This document shows positions 24,113-33,222 of a stretch of 64,000 nt of DNA, one piece after another; within the stretch, counting starts at the first letter, position 1; every line of letters begins with the position of its first letter. A model generated the notes under the pieces. That model was not told where the DNA came from, did not search any database, and worked only from the letters and a program-made list of their open reading frames with translations. The position numbers and the translations under genes are program-made. Origin of the DNA: Cymbomonas tetramitiformis (lineage: Eukaryota; Chlorophyta; Pyramimonadophyceae; Pyramimonadales; Pyramimonadaceae); contig LGRX02024790.1 of NCBI GenBank assembly GCA_001247695.2, forward strand, positions 49,985-113,984, written 5' to 3'.

Positions 24113-24348
24113 TGCTGGACTTTAGGTTCAGGGTTATTATTATGGGCTCTGATAGCCCCTAGCCTGACCCGTCTCTGATCGGAACCGTGACTCCGCTAGT
24201 AGCTAGGATGACAGTACAGTAGTACTGTACTGTCAGTCATCACTTCGTATTATCCGGGTTTCCGAGATGCATGATAAAAGCACTCGGCCGGACTGATTAT
24301 GGGAGCTTAGCCAGTTTGTTTTACCCGAGCGGAACACCTGTTCTCGCA
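24113..24348 (+). repeat. Left LTR of gag element A
   Basis: 236 bp. Positions 24210-24234 form a perfect hairpin with an 11-bp stem (GACAGTACAGT) and an AGT loop; the hairpin is present in all four LTRs of this family. Confidence 0.9.
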
Positions 24349-24747
24349 GGTTATGCGCGTCACCACTTCCCTAGTAATTCTGATGGCACAGCGCCTAGCT
24401 GTTGCCATGTCTGGCTAAGTTTTGACACAGAGATGGGGTGGGCGCCCCCTTAGGCAGTAGTTCGTCTTTTCGCGGTATGGCCTTCTTTTGAAGTGGAGAT
24501 CAGTTTTACGGAACATTTATCGGCAGCAGTATCGTCGCTCGCTATGGCTTCTTCTTACGTTTCACCTGGCCGGTGGAGAGGACACTCCGCGTATTGTGGC
24601 TCGCAACCACTTTTAGCCAATCGGCTCATGACCTGTTTGATGTTGTTCTTGTTGCTGAGGCTTCTGCAGGGATTGGCCGCTGCATTTTCTGATCTTTCTA
24701 CTGCCGCCACGCTAGCCCACGCTACCCATCTCACCGTCATTTTTATC

Positions 24748-26928
24748 ATGGAAACACCGCAAAGACCACGTACGCGCGCTAGGGCGCGTAAATTAGCAAC
24801 GATTTTCGATGATGTTGGAGCGTTGCATGCAGCCACGCCCACGACTCCGCACTTGGATTCGGCTGCGTCGGAGGCCTCGACTGCGGCTGCCACACTTGTC
24901 CATCGGCTGCGCAGAGATTCATTCGACGTTCAGAGTTCAAAAACCGCGGCAACGAAGGTGTTAGGCGACAAAGCAGCAAAATTCCGTGGGGACGAAACAT
25001 CGGCTTCGGACATTTTTTCTCAATTGGTGTCCGAACTCCAGCAGCTCTTCACACTGCAGTCGCCGGCATTCGCACCCCTGTTTGATCTGACTGCTGCTGA
25101 CACCCCTGTTCTGCCTGCTGCAAATGAACTGCTGTACTCTGTGCTGCTGCTGCTGACTGCGCCAGGGTCTCCTGCCCGTAATTGGGTAGAGGCTTCTGGT
25201 GCGGATGTTCCTGCTGATGGCAAACGCGCCACCCTGGAGGTGGTGCGTATGCTTGCTGACGCGTCGACTCCGTTCGACGCTCTGACTGAACTGCTTGACG
25301 TGAAGATTTCTGACGAGAGTGACCCTGATGCGGGGATTCGCCTCTTCAACAGTTGTCTTCGGGATGCACAGCGTCTGACGACGCTGCCCGAAGACGCTGT
25401 TAAAAGGCAATTCCTCTCTGCCCTGTCTGGACCGGCTTACGCCACGTTGGTTGACTCGTTTGCTCGAGCTGACCAGCGTGCGGCTGTGAGTCTGCTCACC
25501 TTGCAGGCGCGCGTGCGCGAGCAGTACCGCTGCGGGCGGCTCTCGGGCAAGCGCACTGCGGGGCGGCCCATGTCTGTTGCGTCTTGCACCACTGACACTG
25601 GCCTGGCTTCGGCCATTGATCGGCTCAGTGCTCAGTTGGTCAAGTTGCAGCGGGATGTGGATTCCCTTAAGAAGGGTGGCTCCAAGCCCCCTGGGAAACA
25701 CACTCCGCGCAACTTCCACCGACCTGGAGTGCAACCGCTTGCCAACTCCGCCTCTCCGGAGGTGGCTTTTGACAAGCGGTCTGGCACCTTTGTCCCAGCG
25801 TGCAGGCACGAGAAGTGCCGCGCCGTTGGGTCAAAGCATTGGCTGAGTGAGTGTCCTCACAAGGACACTCACCCCTTGTCCATTTCGGCATCCTACTGCC
25901 AAGCCGTCGAGTCTTATGACTCCGACGTGCTTGCCCTTCGTTTTCAGCGGTACTATGACGCTGGGGATGAGGGGTCCATGGAGCACTTGTGTGCTCTCGT
26001 GGGGCAACCTGAAATCTGTGAGCTGTCTGCGCATTCCTTTGCTCCAGAGCCTACGGCTCTGCAGCAGTTCAAGGATGCTGCTGCCTCTGCTGAGTCTGCA
26101 CCTGATGAGCACCTTTCCATTGGCCGTGTTGCATTTGCTGAGGTCAGCGGTCCGCTTGCTGGTGGTGTCGCTGAGCCGACCGCCAGCAAGCGGCTGCTGC
26201 CGAAGGCCTCTGCACCCGTGCATGGTAAGCCGATTGACTTGCATGAGGTCAGCCGTGCCGCCTTCGTGCCGCCGTCTGCCTCTCTGGCTCTCGGCCCGAT
26301 GGCTCCTGCTGACAACTCTTTCAAAACATTCAACACTGTCCACCCTGACTGGCTTGACATTGACCCTGAGCCTGTTGAGGTGTGTGACTCCGATGATGAT
26401 GGAGAGGGCTCGAGCTGCCCTCCTGGTGTCTGCCTGACTGAAATTGAGGGGGGTGCACCGCCGGCGGCTGCGGCATTTCGGCGGTTCGGAGTCCCCAAAG
26501 GCTCCAGGCCATTTGGCATCGGAGAATTTGCACTCACTCTTTTCATGGTGGCTACGTTTCTGTTCAGTGCTACGGCGATGCCGACACTCGTGGTCGGCGG
26601 TGGTGTCAGGGGCCTGGTTGAGCCCGGAGCCACCTGCGGCTACGGTGCGGTTCATCCCGGTGGTGCATTACTGGATTCCCTTTACCCGCCTGTGATTATT
26701 ACTGGTTCGTCATTGCCGCCGCGGGATGTGGCGCAATTCTTTTCTCAGTCGACCTCAGCGGCTCTGCAATTTGATGATCTTGCCACTCCACTCTGGGATC
26801 CGCCTGACCCACTTGGGTCTGGTGGTGTCAACACTTATGATATTTCATCTCAAATTACTTCGGATGTTTTCCTGCCTTGGAATCCGTCTGCTGAACTCGG
26901 CTCTGCCGACCAGCTTTGCAGTGGCTAG
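24748..26928 (+). CDS. Gag-like protein of LTR element A
   Basis: The product is 726 residues if translation starts at the ATG at 24748, which opens METPQRPRTRARARKLATIF. I prefer this to the earlier in-frame ATG at 24493. The sister element conserves the protein from here on but has a different reading upstream, so the upstream segment looks like leader. The order is a basic N terminus, a helical capsid-like middle (about residues 80-310), a variant zinc knuckle CX4CX6HX4C at C352, C357, H364 and C369, an acidic Pro-rich stretch, and a hydrophobic segment near residues 592-622 (FALTLFMVATFLFSATAM). It should form the particle that packages element RNA. The knuckle spacing differs from the usual CX2CX4HX4C, and the late hydrophobic segment is unusual for Gag. 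Confidence 0.8.
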   Translation: METPQRPRTRARARKLATIFDDVGALHAATPTTPHLDSAASEASTAAATLVHRLRRDSFDVQSSKTAATKVLGDKAAKFRGDETSASDIFSQLVSELQQLFTLQSPAFAPLFDLTAADTPVLPAANELLYSVLLLLTAPGSPARNWVEASGADVPADGKRATLEVVRMLADASTPFDALTELLDVKISDESDPDAGIRLFNSCLRDAQRLTTLPEDAVKRQFLSALSGPAYATLVDSFARADQRAAVSLLTLQARVREQYRCGRLSGKRTAGRPMSVASCTTDTGLASAIDRLSAQLVKLQRDVDSLKKGGSKPPGKHTPRNFHRPGVQPLANSASPEVAFDKRSGTFVPACRHEKCRAVGSKHWLSECPHKDTHPLSISASYCQAVESYDSDVLALRFQRYYDAGDEGSMEHLCALVGQPEICELSAHSFAPEPTALQQFKDAAASAESAPDEHLSIGRVAFAEVSGPLAGGVAEPTASKRLLPKASAPVHGKPIDLHEVSRAAFVPPSASLALGPMAPADNSFKTFNTVHPDWLDIDPEPVEVCDSDDDGEGSSCPPGVCLTEIEGGAPPAAAAFRRFGVPKGSRPFGIGEFALTLFMVATFLFSATAMPTLVVGGGVRGLVEPGATCGYGAVHPGGALLDSLYPPVIITGSSLPPRDVAQFFSQSTSAALQFDDLATPLWDPPDPLGSGGVNTYDISSQITSDVFLPWNPSAELGSADQLCSG

Positions 26929-27111
26929 AGTCTGCTTATTTCAAATCCTGGTGGTGTGATTAGCCTTAGCCGCAGTGGTGGGTTGTGCCGGGACAAGTCC
27001 CCGGGCACCCAGCTTGAAGTATATCTGTTTCCAGTAAAGTGTTGTTTGTTATCTGTTTACTTAGCTCCGCTTGCCTAGCCCTATTGGCTGCAGTCACAAC
27101 TCCGGGTGGTG

Positions 27112-27347
27112 TGCTGGACTTTAGGTTCAGGGTTATTATTATGGGCTCTGATAGCCCCTAGCCTGACCCGTCTCTGATCGGAACCGTGACTCCGCTAGTA
27201 GCTAGGATGACAGTACAGTAGTACTGTACTGTCAGTCATCACTTCGTATTATCCGGGTTTCCGAGATGCATGATAAAAGCACTCGGCCGGACTGATTATG
27301 GGAGCTTAGCCAGTTTGTTTTACCCGAGCGGAACACCTGTTCTCGCA
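27112..27347 (+). repeat. Right LTR of gag element A
   Basis: 236 bp, identical to 24113-24348 as read. It is followed by AAGGG. Confidence 0.9.
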
Positions 27348-27509
27348 AAGGGGCCCGCGCCGTAAAAAACACGCGGTGAATGATAAGTGAAAAGTTGGCA
27401 ATGCGCGCAGCCGGGTGCGAGCAGCTTGCTCCGCTGCAAGTGGCCGCTGGTTCCGCGGGATCTAAGAGCAATGAAATCCGAAACACCCACTGAGTGGTGA
27501 ACCGACGCC

Positions 27510-27842
27510 TGACATAAACAGTGATATATATATATATGTATTTGGTGGGGTCGGATATATATATGTATATATATATATATATATCACAACAACCTAGTTA
27601 TGAAAAGGATTATCGTATATGGAACGGGTATATATATATATATGTATACAGAAAACACACAGGGCCGGGTGCTCGTAACGGTGATAACATAAAACTGGTT
27701 AGACATAAACACGGACTGTCTAACTAGGAAGGCTAACGGTACGAGGACACGGTCACGCGTGACACATGCCACACACAGTGAGGGGTGAAGCAAGGAGAAG
27801 CAGGCCCCCATACAGTGGGGGGAAATCGGCTTCCCCGTGACA
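27510..27842 (-). repeat. Solo-LTR-like repeat, family X
   Basis: On the minus strand it begins TGTCACGGGGAAGCC and ends TTTATGTCA. A G/C-run hairpin lies near the start, and TA-rich microsatellites near 27520-27650. Parts recur at 32434-32528 and 35214-35355. The termini resemble those of the LTRs at 32537 and 34964 (TGTCACGGGG...TGTCA), so all may belong to one superfamily. No clean target duplication was found. Confidence 0.5.
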
Positions 27843-28017
27843 CCACCTCACCCCGAAGGTGTGAGTGGCCATCCCACAGCAAGCAAACCCTAAAACCTAA
27901 ACCCAGTGTCACTTAATATCAGAGTTCAAAGGACCATTTTCCAGCTAACAACTAACAAGGTGTGGCGCTACTCTTCAAGTGAATTGTGGCTAAGTCTAGG
28001 AGGTTCACTCAACATAT
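27843..28017. other. Spacer between the LTR repeat and gag element B
   Basis: Short non-coding stretch. It contains AAACCCTAAAACCTAAACCC, which resembles plant-type telomeric repeats but is too short and imperfect to call one. Confidence 0.35.
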
Positions 28018-28253
28018 TGCTGGACTTTAGGTTCAGGGTTATTATTATGGGCTCTGATAGCCCCTAGCCTGACCCGTCTCTGATCGGAACCGTGACTCCG
28101 CTAGTAGCTAGGATGACAGTACAGTAGTACTGTACTGTCAGTCATCACTTCGTATTATCCGGGTTTCCGAGATGCATGATAAAAGCACTCGGCCGGACTG
28201 ATTATGGGAGCTTAGCCAGTTTGTTTTACCCGAGCGGAACACCTGTTCTCGCA
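28018..28253 (+). repeat. Left LTR of gag element B
   Basis: 236 bp, matching the LTRs of element A, with the same 11-bp-stem hairpin. Confidence 0.9.
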
Positions 28254-28647
28254 GGTTATGCGCGTCACCACTTCCCTAGTAATTCTGATGGCACAGCGCC
28301 AAGCTGTTGCCATGGTTGGCTGAGTTTTGACACAGAGATGGGGTGGGCGCCCCCTTAGACAGTGGTTTTCTCTCCGCAGTATGGCCTACTTTTGAAGTGG
28401 AGATCAGTTTTTTCGGCATTTATTCGGCAGAGTATCGTCGCTGAGTATGGTTATACTTTACGTTCCGTTTGATCAGCGGGCAGGACACTCCGCGTTTTGT
28501 GGGTCGCTCCCACGATTAGCCACTCGGCTCATGACCTGCTTGATTATGTTGTTGCTTGCTGAGGCTCCTGCAGGAAATGGCCGCTGCGAGATTGTCCATT
28601 ACTGTCGCACCGCTAGCCCGCAACCCCGTCTCACTGTCATTTTAAGA

Positions 28648-30819
28648 ATGGACACAACGCCTAGACCACGTACACGCGCTAGGGCGCGTAAGTTAGCGAC
28701 TATTTTCGATGATGTTGGGGCATTGAATTCGGCTACCCCTACAACGCCGCATTTGGCTTCGGCTGACGAATCGGCTGCGGCTGCAACGCTCGTTCAGCGG
28801 TTACGAAAGGATTCTTTCGATGTTCAATGTGCGAAGACAGCAGCCACTAAAGTTCTGGGGGACAAAGCAGCAAAGTTTCATGGCAATGAATCGTCGGCTT
28901 CGGACATTTTTTCGCAGCTGGTTTCCGAGATTCAGCAGCTTTTCACGCTGCAGTCGCAGGCACTTGCACCCCTGTTTGAGCTGTCTGCTGCCAATGTCCC
29001 TGTCATGACTGCTGCAAATGAGCTGTTGTATTCTGTGCTGTTGCTGCTGACTGCGCCAGGGTCTCCTGCCCGTAATTGGGTGGAGGCTTCTGGGGCCGAT
29101 GTTCCTGCTGACGGCAAACGTGCCACCCTCGAGGTGGTGCGTATGCTCGCTGATGATTCGACTCCGTTCGAGTCTCTGACTGAGCTGCTTGACGTGAGAA
29201 TTTCAGATGAAAGTGACCCTGACTCTGGCATTCGTCTTTTTAACGGTTGTCTTCGGGATGCGCAGCGTCTGCAGACGCTGCCCGAGGACGCTGTTAAACG
29301 GCAATTCCTCTCTGCCCTGTCTGGACCGGCTTACGCCACGCTGGTTGACTCGTTTGCTCGAGCTGACCAGCGTGCGGCTGTAAGTCTGCTCACCCTGCAG
29401 GCGCGCGTGCGCGAGCAGTACCGCTGCGGGCGGCTCTCGGGCAAGCGCACTGCGGGGCGCCCCATGTCCGTAGCATCTTGCACCACTGACACTGGCCTGG
29501 CTTCGGCCATCGAGCGGCTCAGTTCTCAGTTGGTCAAGTTGCAGCGGGATGTGGATTCCCTTAAGAAGGGTGGCTCCAAGCCACCTCATGGGAAACACGC
29601 TCCGCGCGGCTTCCACCGACCTGGAGTGCAACCGCTTGCTCATTCCGCCTCTTCGGAGGTGGCTTTTGACAAGCGGTCTGGCACCTTTGTCCCAACGTGC
29701 AGGCACGAGAAGTGCCGCGTCGTTGGGTCGAAGCATTGGCTGAGTGAGTGTCCTCACAAGGACACTCACCCGATGTCCATTTCGGCGTCCTACTGCCAAG
29801 CCGTCGAGTCTTACGACTCCGACGTGCTCGCCCTTCGTTTTCAGCGGTACTATGACGCTGGGGATGAGGGGTCCATGGAGCACATGTGTGCTCTTGTGGG
29901 GCAACCTGAAATCTGTGAGCTGTCTGCCCATTCCTTTGCTCCAGAGCCTACGGCTCTACAGCGATTCAAGGATGCTGCTGCCTCTGCTGAGTCTGCACCT
30001 GATGAGCACCTTTCCATTGGCCGTGTTGCATTTGTTGAGGTCAGCGGTCCGCTTGCTGGTGGTGTCGCTGAGCCGACCGCCAGCAAGCAACTGCTGCCGA
30101 AGGCCTCTGCACCCGTGCATGGTAAGCCGAAGCACGGGGTCAGCGGTGCCGCCTTCGTGCCGCCGTCTGCCTCTCTGGCTCTCGGCCCGATGGCTTCTGC
30201 TGACGATTCATTCAAAACGTTCAACACTGTCCACCCTGACTGGCTTGACATTGACCCTGAGCCTGTTGAAGTGTGTGACTCCGATGACGATGGAGAGGGC
30301 TCCAACTACCCTCCTGATGTCTGCCTGACTGAAGTTGAAGGGGGTGCACCGCCGGCGGCTGCGGCATTTCGGCGATTCGGAGTCCCCAGAGGCTCCAAGC
30401 CATTTGGCATCGGAGAATTTGCGCTCACTCTTTTCATGGTGGCTACATTTCTGTTCAGTGCTACGGCGATGCCGACACTCGTGGTCGGCGGTGGTGTCAG
30501 GGGCCTGGTTGAGCCCGGAGCCACCTACGGCTACGATGCAGTTCATCCCGGTGGTGCATTACTGGATTCCTTTTGCCCGTCCGTGATTGCTACTAGTTCG
30601 TCAATGCCGCCGCGAGATGTGGAACCGTTCTTTTCTCAATCGACCTCAGCGGCTCTGCAATTTGAAAGTCTTGCCACTCCACTCCGGGATCCGCCTGACC
30701 CACTTGGGTCTGGTGGTGTCAACACTTATGATGTTTCATCTCAACTTACTTCGGATGTTTTCCTGCCTTGGAATCCGTCTGCTGAACTCGGCTCTGCCGA
30801 CCGGCTTCACAGTGGCTAG
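28648..30819 (+). CDS. Gag-like protein of LTR element B
   Basis: 723 residues from the ATG at 28648, opening MDTTPRPRTRARARKLATIF. An earlier in-frame ATG at 28447 exists, but the residues before 28648 do not match those of the sister element, so I place the start here. It shares the domain order of copy A: basic N terminus, capsid-like helices, variant zinc knuckle starting at C351 (CX4CX6HX4C), acidic region, and a hydrophobic segment near residues 588-618. Differences from copy A include an extra His after GSKPP and a shortened KPKHGVSGAAF stretch. All differences keep the frame, which suggests both copies descend from functional parents. Confidence 0.8.
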   Translation: MDTTPRPRTRARARKLATIFDDVGALNSATPTTPHLASADESAAAATLVQRLRKDSFDVQCAKTAATKVLGDKAAKFHGNESSASDIFSQLVSEIQQLFTLQSQALAPLFELSAANVPVMTAANELLYSVLLLLTAPGSPARNWVEASGADVPADGKRATLEVVRMLADDSTPFESLTELLDVRISDESDPDSGIRLFNGCLRDAQRLQTLPEDAVKRQFLSALSGPAYATLVDSFARADQRAAVSLLTLQARVREQYRCGRLSGKRTAGRPMSVASCTTDTGLASAIERLSSQLVKLQRDVDSLKKGGSKPPHGKHAPRGFHRPGVQPLAHSASSEVAFDKRSGTFVPTCRHEKCRVVGSKHWLSECPHKDTHPMSISASYCQAVESYDSDVLALRFQRYYDAGDEGSMEHMCALVGQPEICELSAHSFAPEPTALQRFKDAAASAESAPDEHLSIGRVAFVEVSGPLAGGVAEPTASKQLLPKASAPVHGKPKHGVSGAAFVPPSASLALGPMASADDSFKTFNTVHPDWLDIDPEPVEVCDSDDDGEGSNYPPDVCLTEVEGGAPPAAAAFRRFGVPRGSKPFGIGEFALTLFMVATFLFSATAMPTLVVGGGVRGLVEPGATYGYDAVHPGGALLDSFCPSVIATSSSMPPRDVEPFFSQSTSAALQFESLATPLRDPPDPLGSGGVNTYDVSSQLTSDVFLPWNPSAELGSADRLHSG

Positions 30820-31001
30820 AGTCTGCTTGTTTCAATCCCTGGAGGTGTGATTAGCCTTAGCCGCAGTGGTGGGTTGTGCCGGGACAAGTCCCCGGGCACC
30901 CAGCTTAAAGTATATCTGTTTCCAGTAGAATGCTGTTTGTTAACTATTTAGTTAGCTCCGCTTGCCTAGCCCTATTAGCTACGTCACAGCTCCGGGTGGT
31001 G

Positions 31002-31237
31002 TGCTGGACTTTAGGTTCAGGGTTATTATTATGGGCTCTGATAGCCCCTAGCCTGACCCGTCTCTGATCGGAACCGTGACTCCGCTAGTAGCTAGGATGA
31101 CAGTACAGTAGTACTGTACTGTCACTCATCACTTCGTATTATCCGGGTTTCCGAGATGCATGATAAAAGCACTCGGCCGGACTGATTATGGGAGCTTAGC
31201 CAGTTTGTTTTACCCGAGCGGAACACCTGTTCTCGCA
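31002..31237 (+). repeat. Right LTR of gag element B
   Basis: 236 bp, with GTCACTCATC where the other three copies have GTCAGTCATC. It is followed by CATAT. Confidence 0.9.
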
Positions 31238-31242
31238 CATAT

Positions 31243-32115
31243 TGGTTGCGATGTGACCGTGTTTTCACTAAGTGGTGGCGGCGGTGTTCTCGAAGATGTC
31301 GAGGGGCATCCACACGACGAATCAACCAACTCCTGTGCGGTGCCAAAGCCAAAAGTAGCCTGGCACCACCCGAGCGAATGCGTCGATGAGAAGGGGGTGG
31401 GGAGGTGGAAGGTGAAAAATGCGGTAAGGGGGCGCGATTGAGCGCATTGGGAATGGCTCGAAAGGAACGATGGTGAGGGGCGAAGTGGGCGTGGCAACAT
31501 CACCACACACCACTAGATGGTGAACAGGTGGGGTGCAAGGCGAGGGCGAAGGGAGTGGAGGGACGAAGTCGAAGGAGTCAAAGCACTCGTTGTCGATGGC
31601 GAACGCGATGGACTCGAGTTTGGTGCTTGGTGTGTAAGCACCACCAGGCACCAACAGACCACCGTCAAAGGGAAGATGTTGTCGTCGAAGCAAGTCCAGC
31701 GCAGACCGAACTGCGGCCATGCGCGCACGCTGGCGTAGCGAGGCCACGATCTCTGCGGCCGCGAAATCTGGAAGGCGCGTCGATAGGGTTTCGAGGCGCA
31801 AAGGTAACTTCCCGAAAAAGTAACCAAATCGAGCGATGTAGAAGTCAAATCGGGGTGAAATTTGACGAGGAAGACGGAGGTCAAGTCAAAAACGTCGTAC
31901 GGTAACTCGTATTCCCGCCAGAAGGGGTGCTGCTGGTCAGAAAGTTGAGTGGACGTTTGGGTTGATGGTGATAACGTAACTTCTCGTAAAATTAACGGAA
32001 TCGGACGATGTAGGGATCAAATTTGGGTAAAATTCGGCGAGGAAAACGATGGTGACGTCAAAAACGTCGTACGGTAAACCAGTTATCCGGCAGCAGAGGC
32101 GCTGCTGGCCAGAGT
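31243..32115 (-). repeat. Inverted-repeat arm, left copy
   Basis: This arm is diverged from, and inverted relative to, about 33840-34745. Outside the ORF it contains two tandem, diverged units of about 200 bp marked by AACGTCGTACGGTAA and TCGGACGATGTAG. The matching arm shows the same pair on the other strand (CGCCC.AACTGTGGC and GTCACCGGCGTCTTCCTCGTC). The arms may be two copies of one element in opposite orientation. Confidence 0.5.
31322..31801 (-). CDS. Unrecognised ORF, partner of the ORF at 34180-34671
   Basis: 159 codons on the minus strand. Its protein aligns along most of its length with the plus-strand ORF at 34180-34671. Shared points are a GGAYxPxTxxESIAFA block near residues 53-68, a VVCG-x-V block near 97-103, and a closing RIFHLP...PL...DA-x-A-x-VVPG-x-FWLWHRTGVG. 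Both end at the same codon. I do not recognise the family, and there is no signal peptide or clear membrane segment. The DNA repeat extends past both ends of the ORF, so it may be part of a mobile element. Retention of the frame in two well-diverged copies argues for coding, weakly. Confidence 0.45.
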   Translation of the reverse strand: MRLETLSTRLPDFAAAEIVASLRQRARMAAVRSALDLLRRQHLPFDGGLLVPGGAYTPSTKLESIAFAIDNECFDSFDFVPPLPSPSPCTPPVHHLVVCGDVATPTSPLTIVPFEPFPMRSIAPPYRIFHLPPPHPLLIDAFARVVPGYFWLWHRTGVG

Positions 32116-32433
32116 GTTGAAGGACGTTGGGGAGACATGCCTGGAACGAAGTAGGATGCCAGAATTACGGTAAAAGTTGTAACGGATAAGAACGGATAAG
32201 AACGGATAAGCAAACCACCAATCACAAACGGTAGGCGGAGTACTTGAACGGGCAAAGACGGTAACGGAGATGCTGAGCCCACTCAGTTGACGGATAAGGA
32301 CGGATTAGAATCGGCGTTGAGGCCGAAGCGAGCTGAATGCAGTGAGCACCACTAGCGCGGTACGGGACCGATAACCTTATGAAAAGGATGAAATGACTAT
32401 ATATACGTAACGGGTGAATATATAGGCAGTGAG

Positions 32434-32528
32434 ACACAGAAAACACACAGGGCCGGGTGCTCGTAACGGTGATAACATAAAACTAGAGAGACAGACATAC
32501 GGACTGTCTAAATAGAGAAGGCTAACGT
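32434..32528 (-). repeat. Fragment of LTR family X
   Basis: The GGGCCGGGTGCTCGTAACGG block and the ACGGACTGTCTAA...GGCTAACG block match 27655-27740. The fragment stops where the LTR at 32537 begins. Confidence 0.5.
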
Positions 32529-32536
32529 GACGGGGA

Positions 32537-32790
32537 TCACGGGGAGCCCAATCTTGCCACCCCCACTGTAAGGGGGGGGCACAGTGGGTCTCCTGTCTGT
32601 CACCCCTCAGCCCGATGTGTCACCAGTGTCCGTTGTCACGTTATGTCACGGTGTGCTATAAAACACCTATCTCAGTATTTTATATCATCTTAGTATCCGA
32701 GAGCACGAGCACCTGCCCCTGCGAGACAGTTCCGCTCCTCAGCGCCCGACATATATATATCCTTATATATATATTTCTCACTTCTTGTCA
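32537..32790 (+). repeat. LTR-like direct repeat D, left copy
   Basis: 254 bp, matching 34964-35213. It contains a C-run/ACTGTAA/G-run hairpin near its start, CTTAGTATCCGAGAGCAC, and an AT-rich tract, and ends CTTCTTGTCA. The next bases, GGTTATCGGCCACCAC, resemble the start of the interior of gag elements A and B. With its partner it would define an LTR element of about 2.7 kb. The left boundary is blurred and no target duplication was found. Confidence 0.6.
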
Positions 32791-32865
32791 GGTTATCGGC
32801 CACCACTTGTGGGTGTTCGTTGTTTACTTTTGATCCTTGGAGGGCGAACCGAATCTCCTCGAATC

Positions 32866-33195
32866 CGCCGCAACCGACGGCAGTTGTTTCGTCCTTACGG
32901 CAGCGACTATATCCAAACCCCGGCCACCGTTGAAGATCGCGGCCGAGTCCAAAATTTTATCACCAAACCGTAGGCAATTTGGGCTACAGTTGTGCCCTGT
33001 TGTTTTTACACATTTCCGACAATCCCGAACGCCGCGACCGACGGCAGCTGTTTCGTCCTTACGACAGCAACTACATCCCGACCCCGGCCACCGTTGAAGA
33101 TCGCGGCCGCGATCAGAATTTATCATCAAACCGTAAGCAAATTGGGCTACAATTGTGCCCTACGCATTTCCGACCATTCCCAACTACGTGCCCTA
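32866..33195 (+). repeat. Two tandem units of 164 bp
   Basis: Both units read ACCGACGGCAG, TTTCGTCCTTACG, CCCCGGCCACCGTTGAAGAT and GGGCTACA-TTGTGCCCT in order. Overlapping open frames come from the repeat and are not supported as genes. Confidence 0.65.
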
Positions 33196-33222
33196 CACTC
33201 TGTGGCTACTATCCAAATTAAC

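Larger units (their letters stand above)
24113..27347 (+). mobile_element. Gag-only LTR retrotransposon, copy A
   Basis: Identical 236-bp LTRs lie at 24113-24348 and 27112-27347, starting TGCTGGAC and ending CTCGCA. They are flanked by the target duplication AAGGG (24108-24112 and 27348-27352). The interior carries one long gag-like ORF and nothing else; there is no protease, reverse transcriptase or integrase. This matches the TR-GAG type of non-autonomous element described in plants. The interior begins GGTTATG at once after the LTR, a possible primer site. Identical LTRs indicate a recent insertion. Confidence 0.92.
28018..31237 (+). mobile_element. Gag-only LTR retrotransposon, copy B
   Basis: This is the same family as copy A. 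The 236-bp LTRs are at 28018-28253 and 31002-31237, with one visible difference between them. They are flanked by the target duplication CATAT (28013-28017 and 31238-31242). The single ORF is closely related to that of copy A, with small in-frame indels. The leader between the LTR and the ORF is conserved at nucleotide level but not in reading frame. Two intact, independently inserted copies 0.7 kb apart show the family is mobile in trans. Confidence 0.92.

Noticed and set aside
25831..26655. Minus-strand frames of up to 282 codons across both gag ORFs
   Set aside because: They are antisense or shifted readings of a GC-rich gag. The plus frame has the zinc knuckle and is the one conserved with in-frame indels.
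27860..27910. Interstitial telomere (CCCTAAA type)
   Set aside because: There is only about one and a half imperfect units, well within chance in this sequence.
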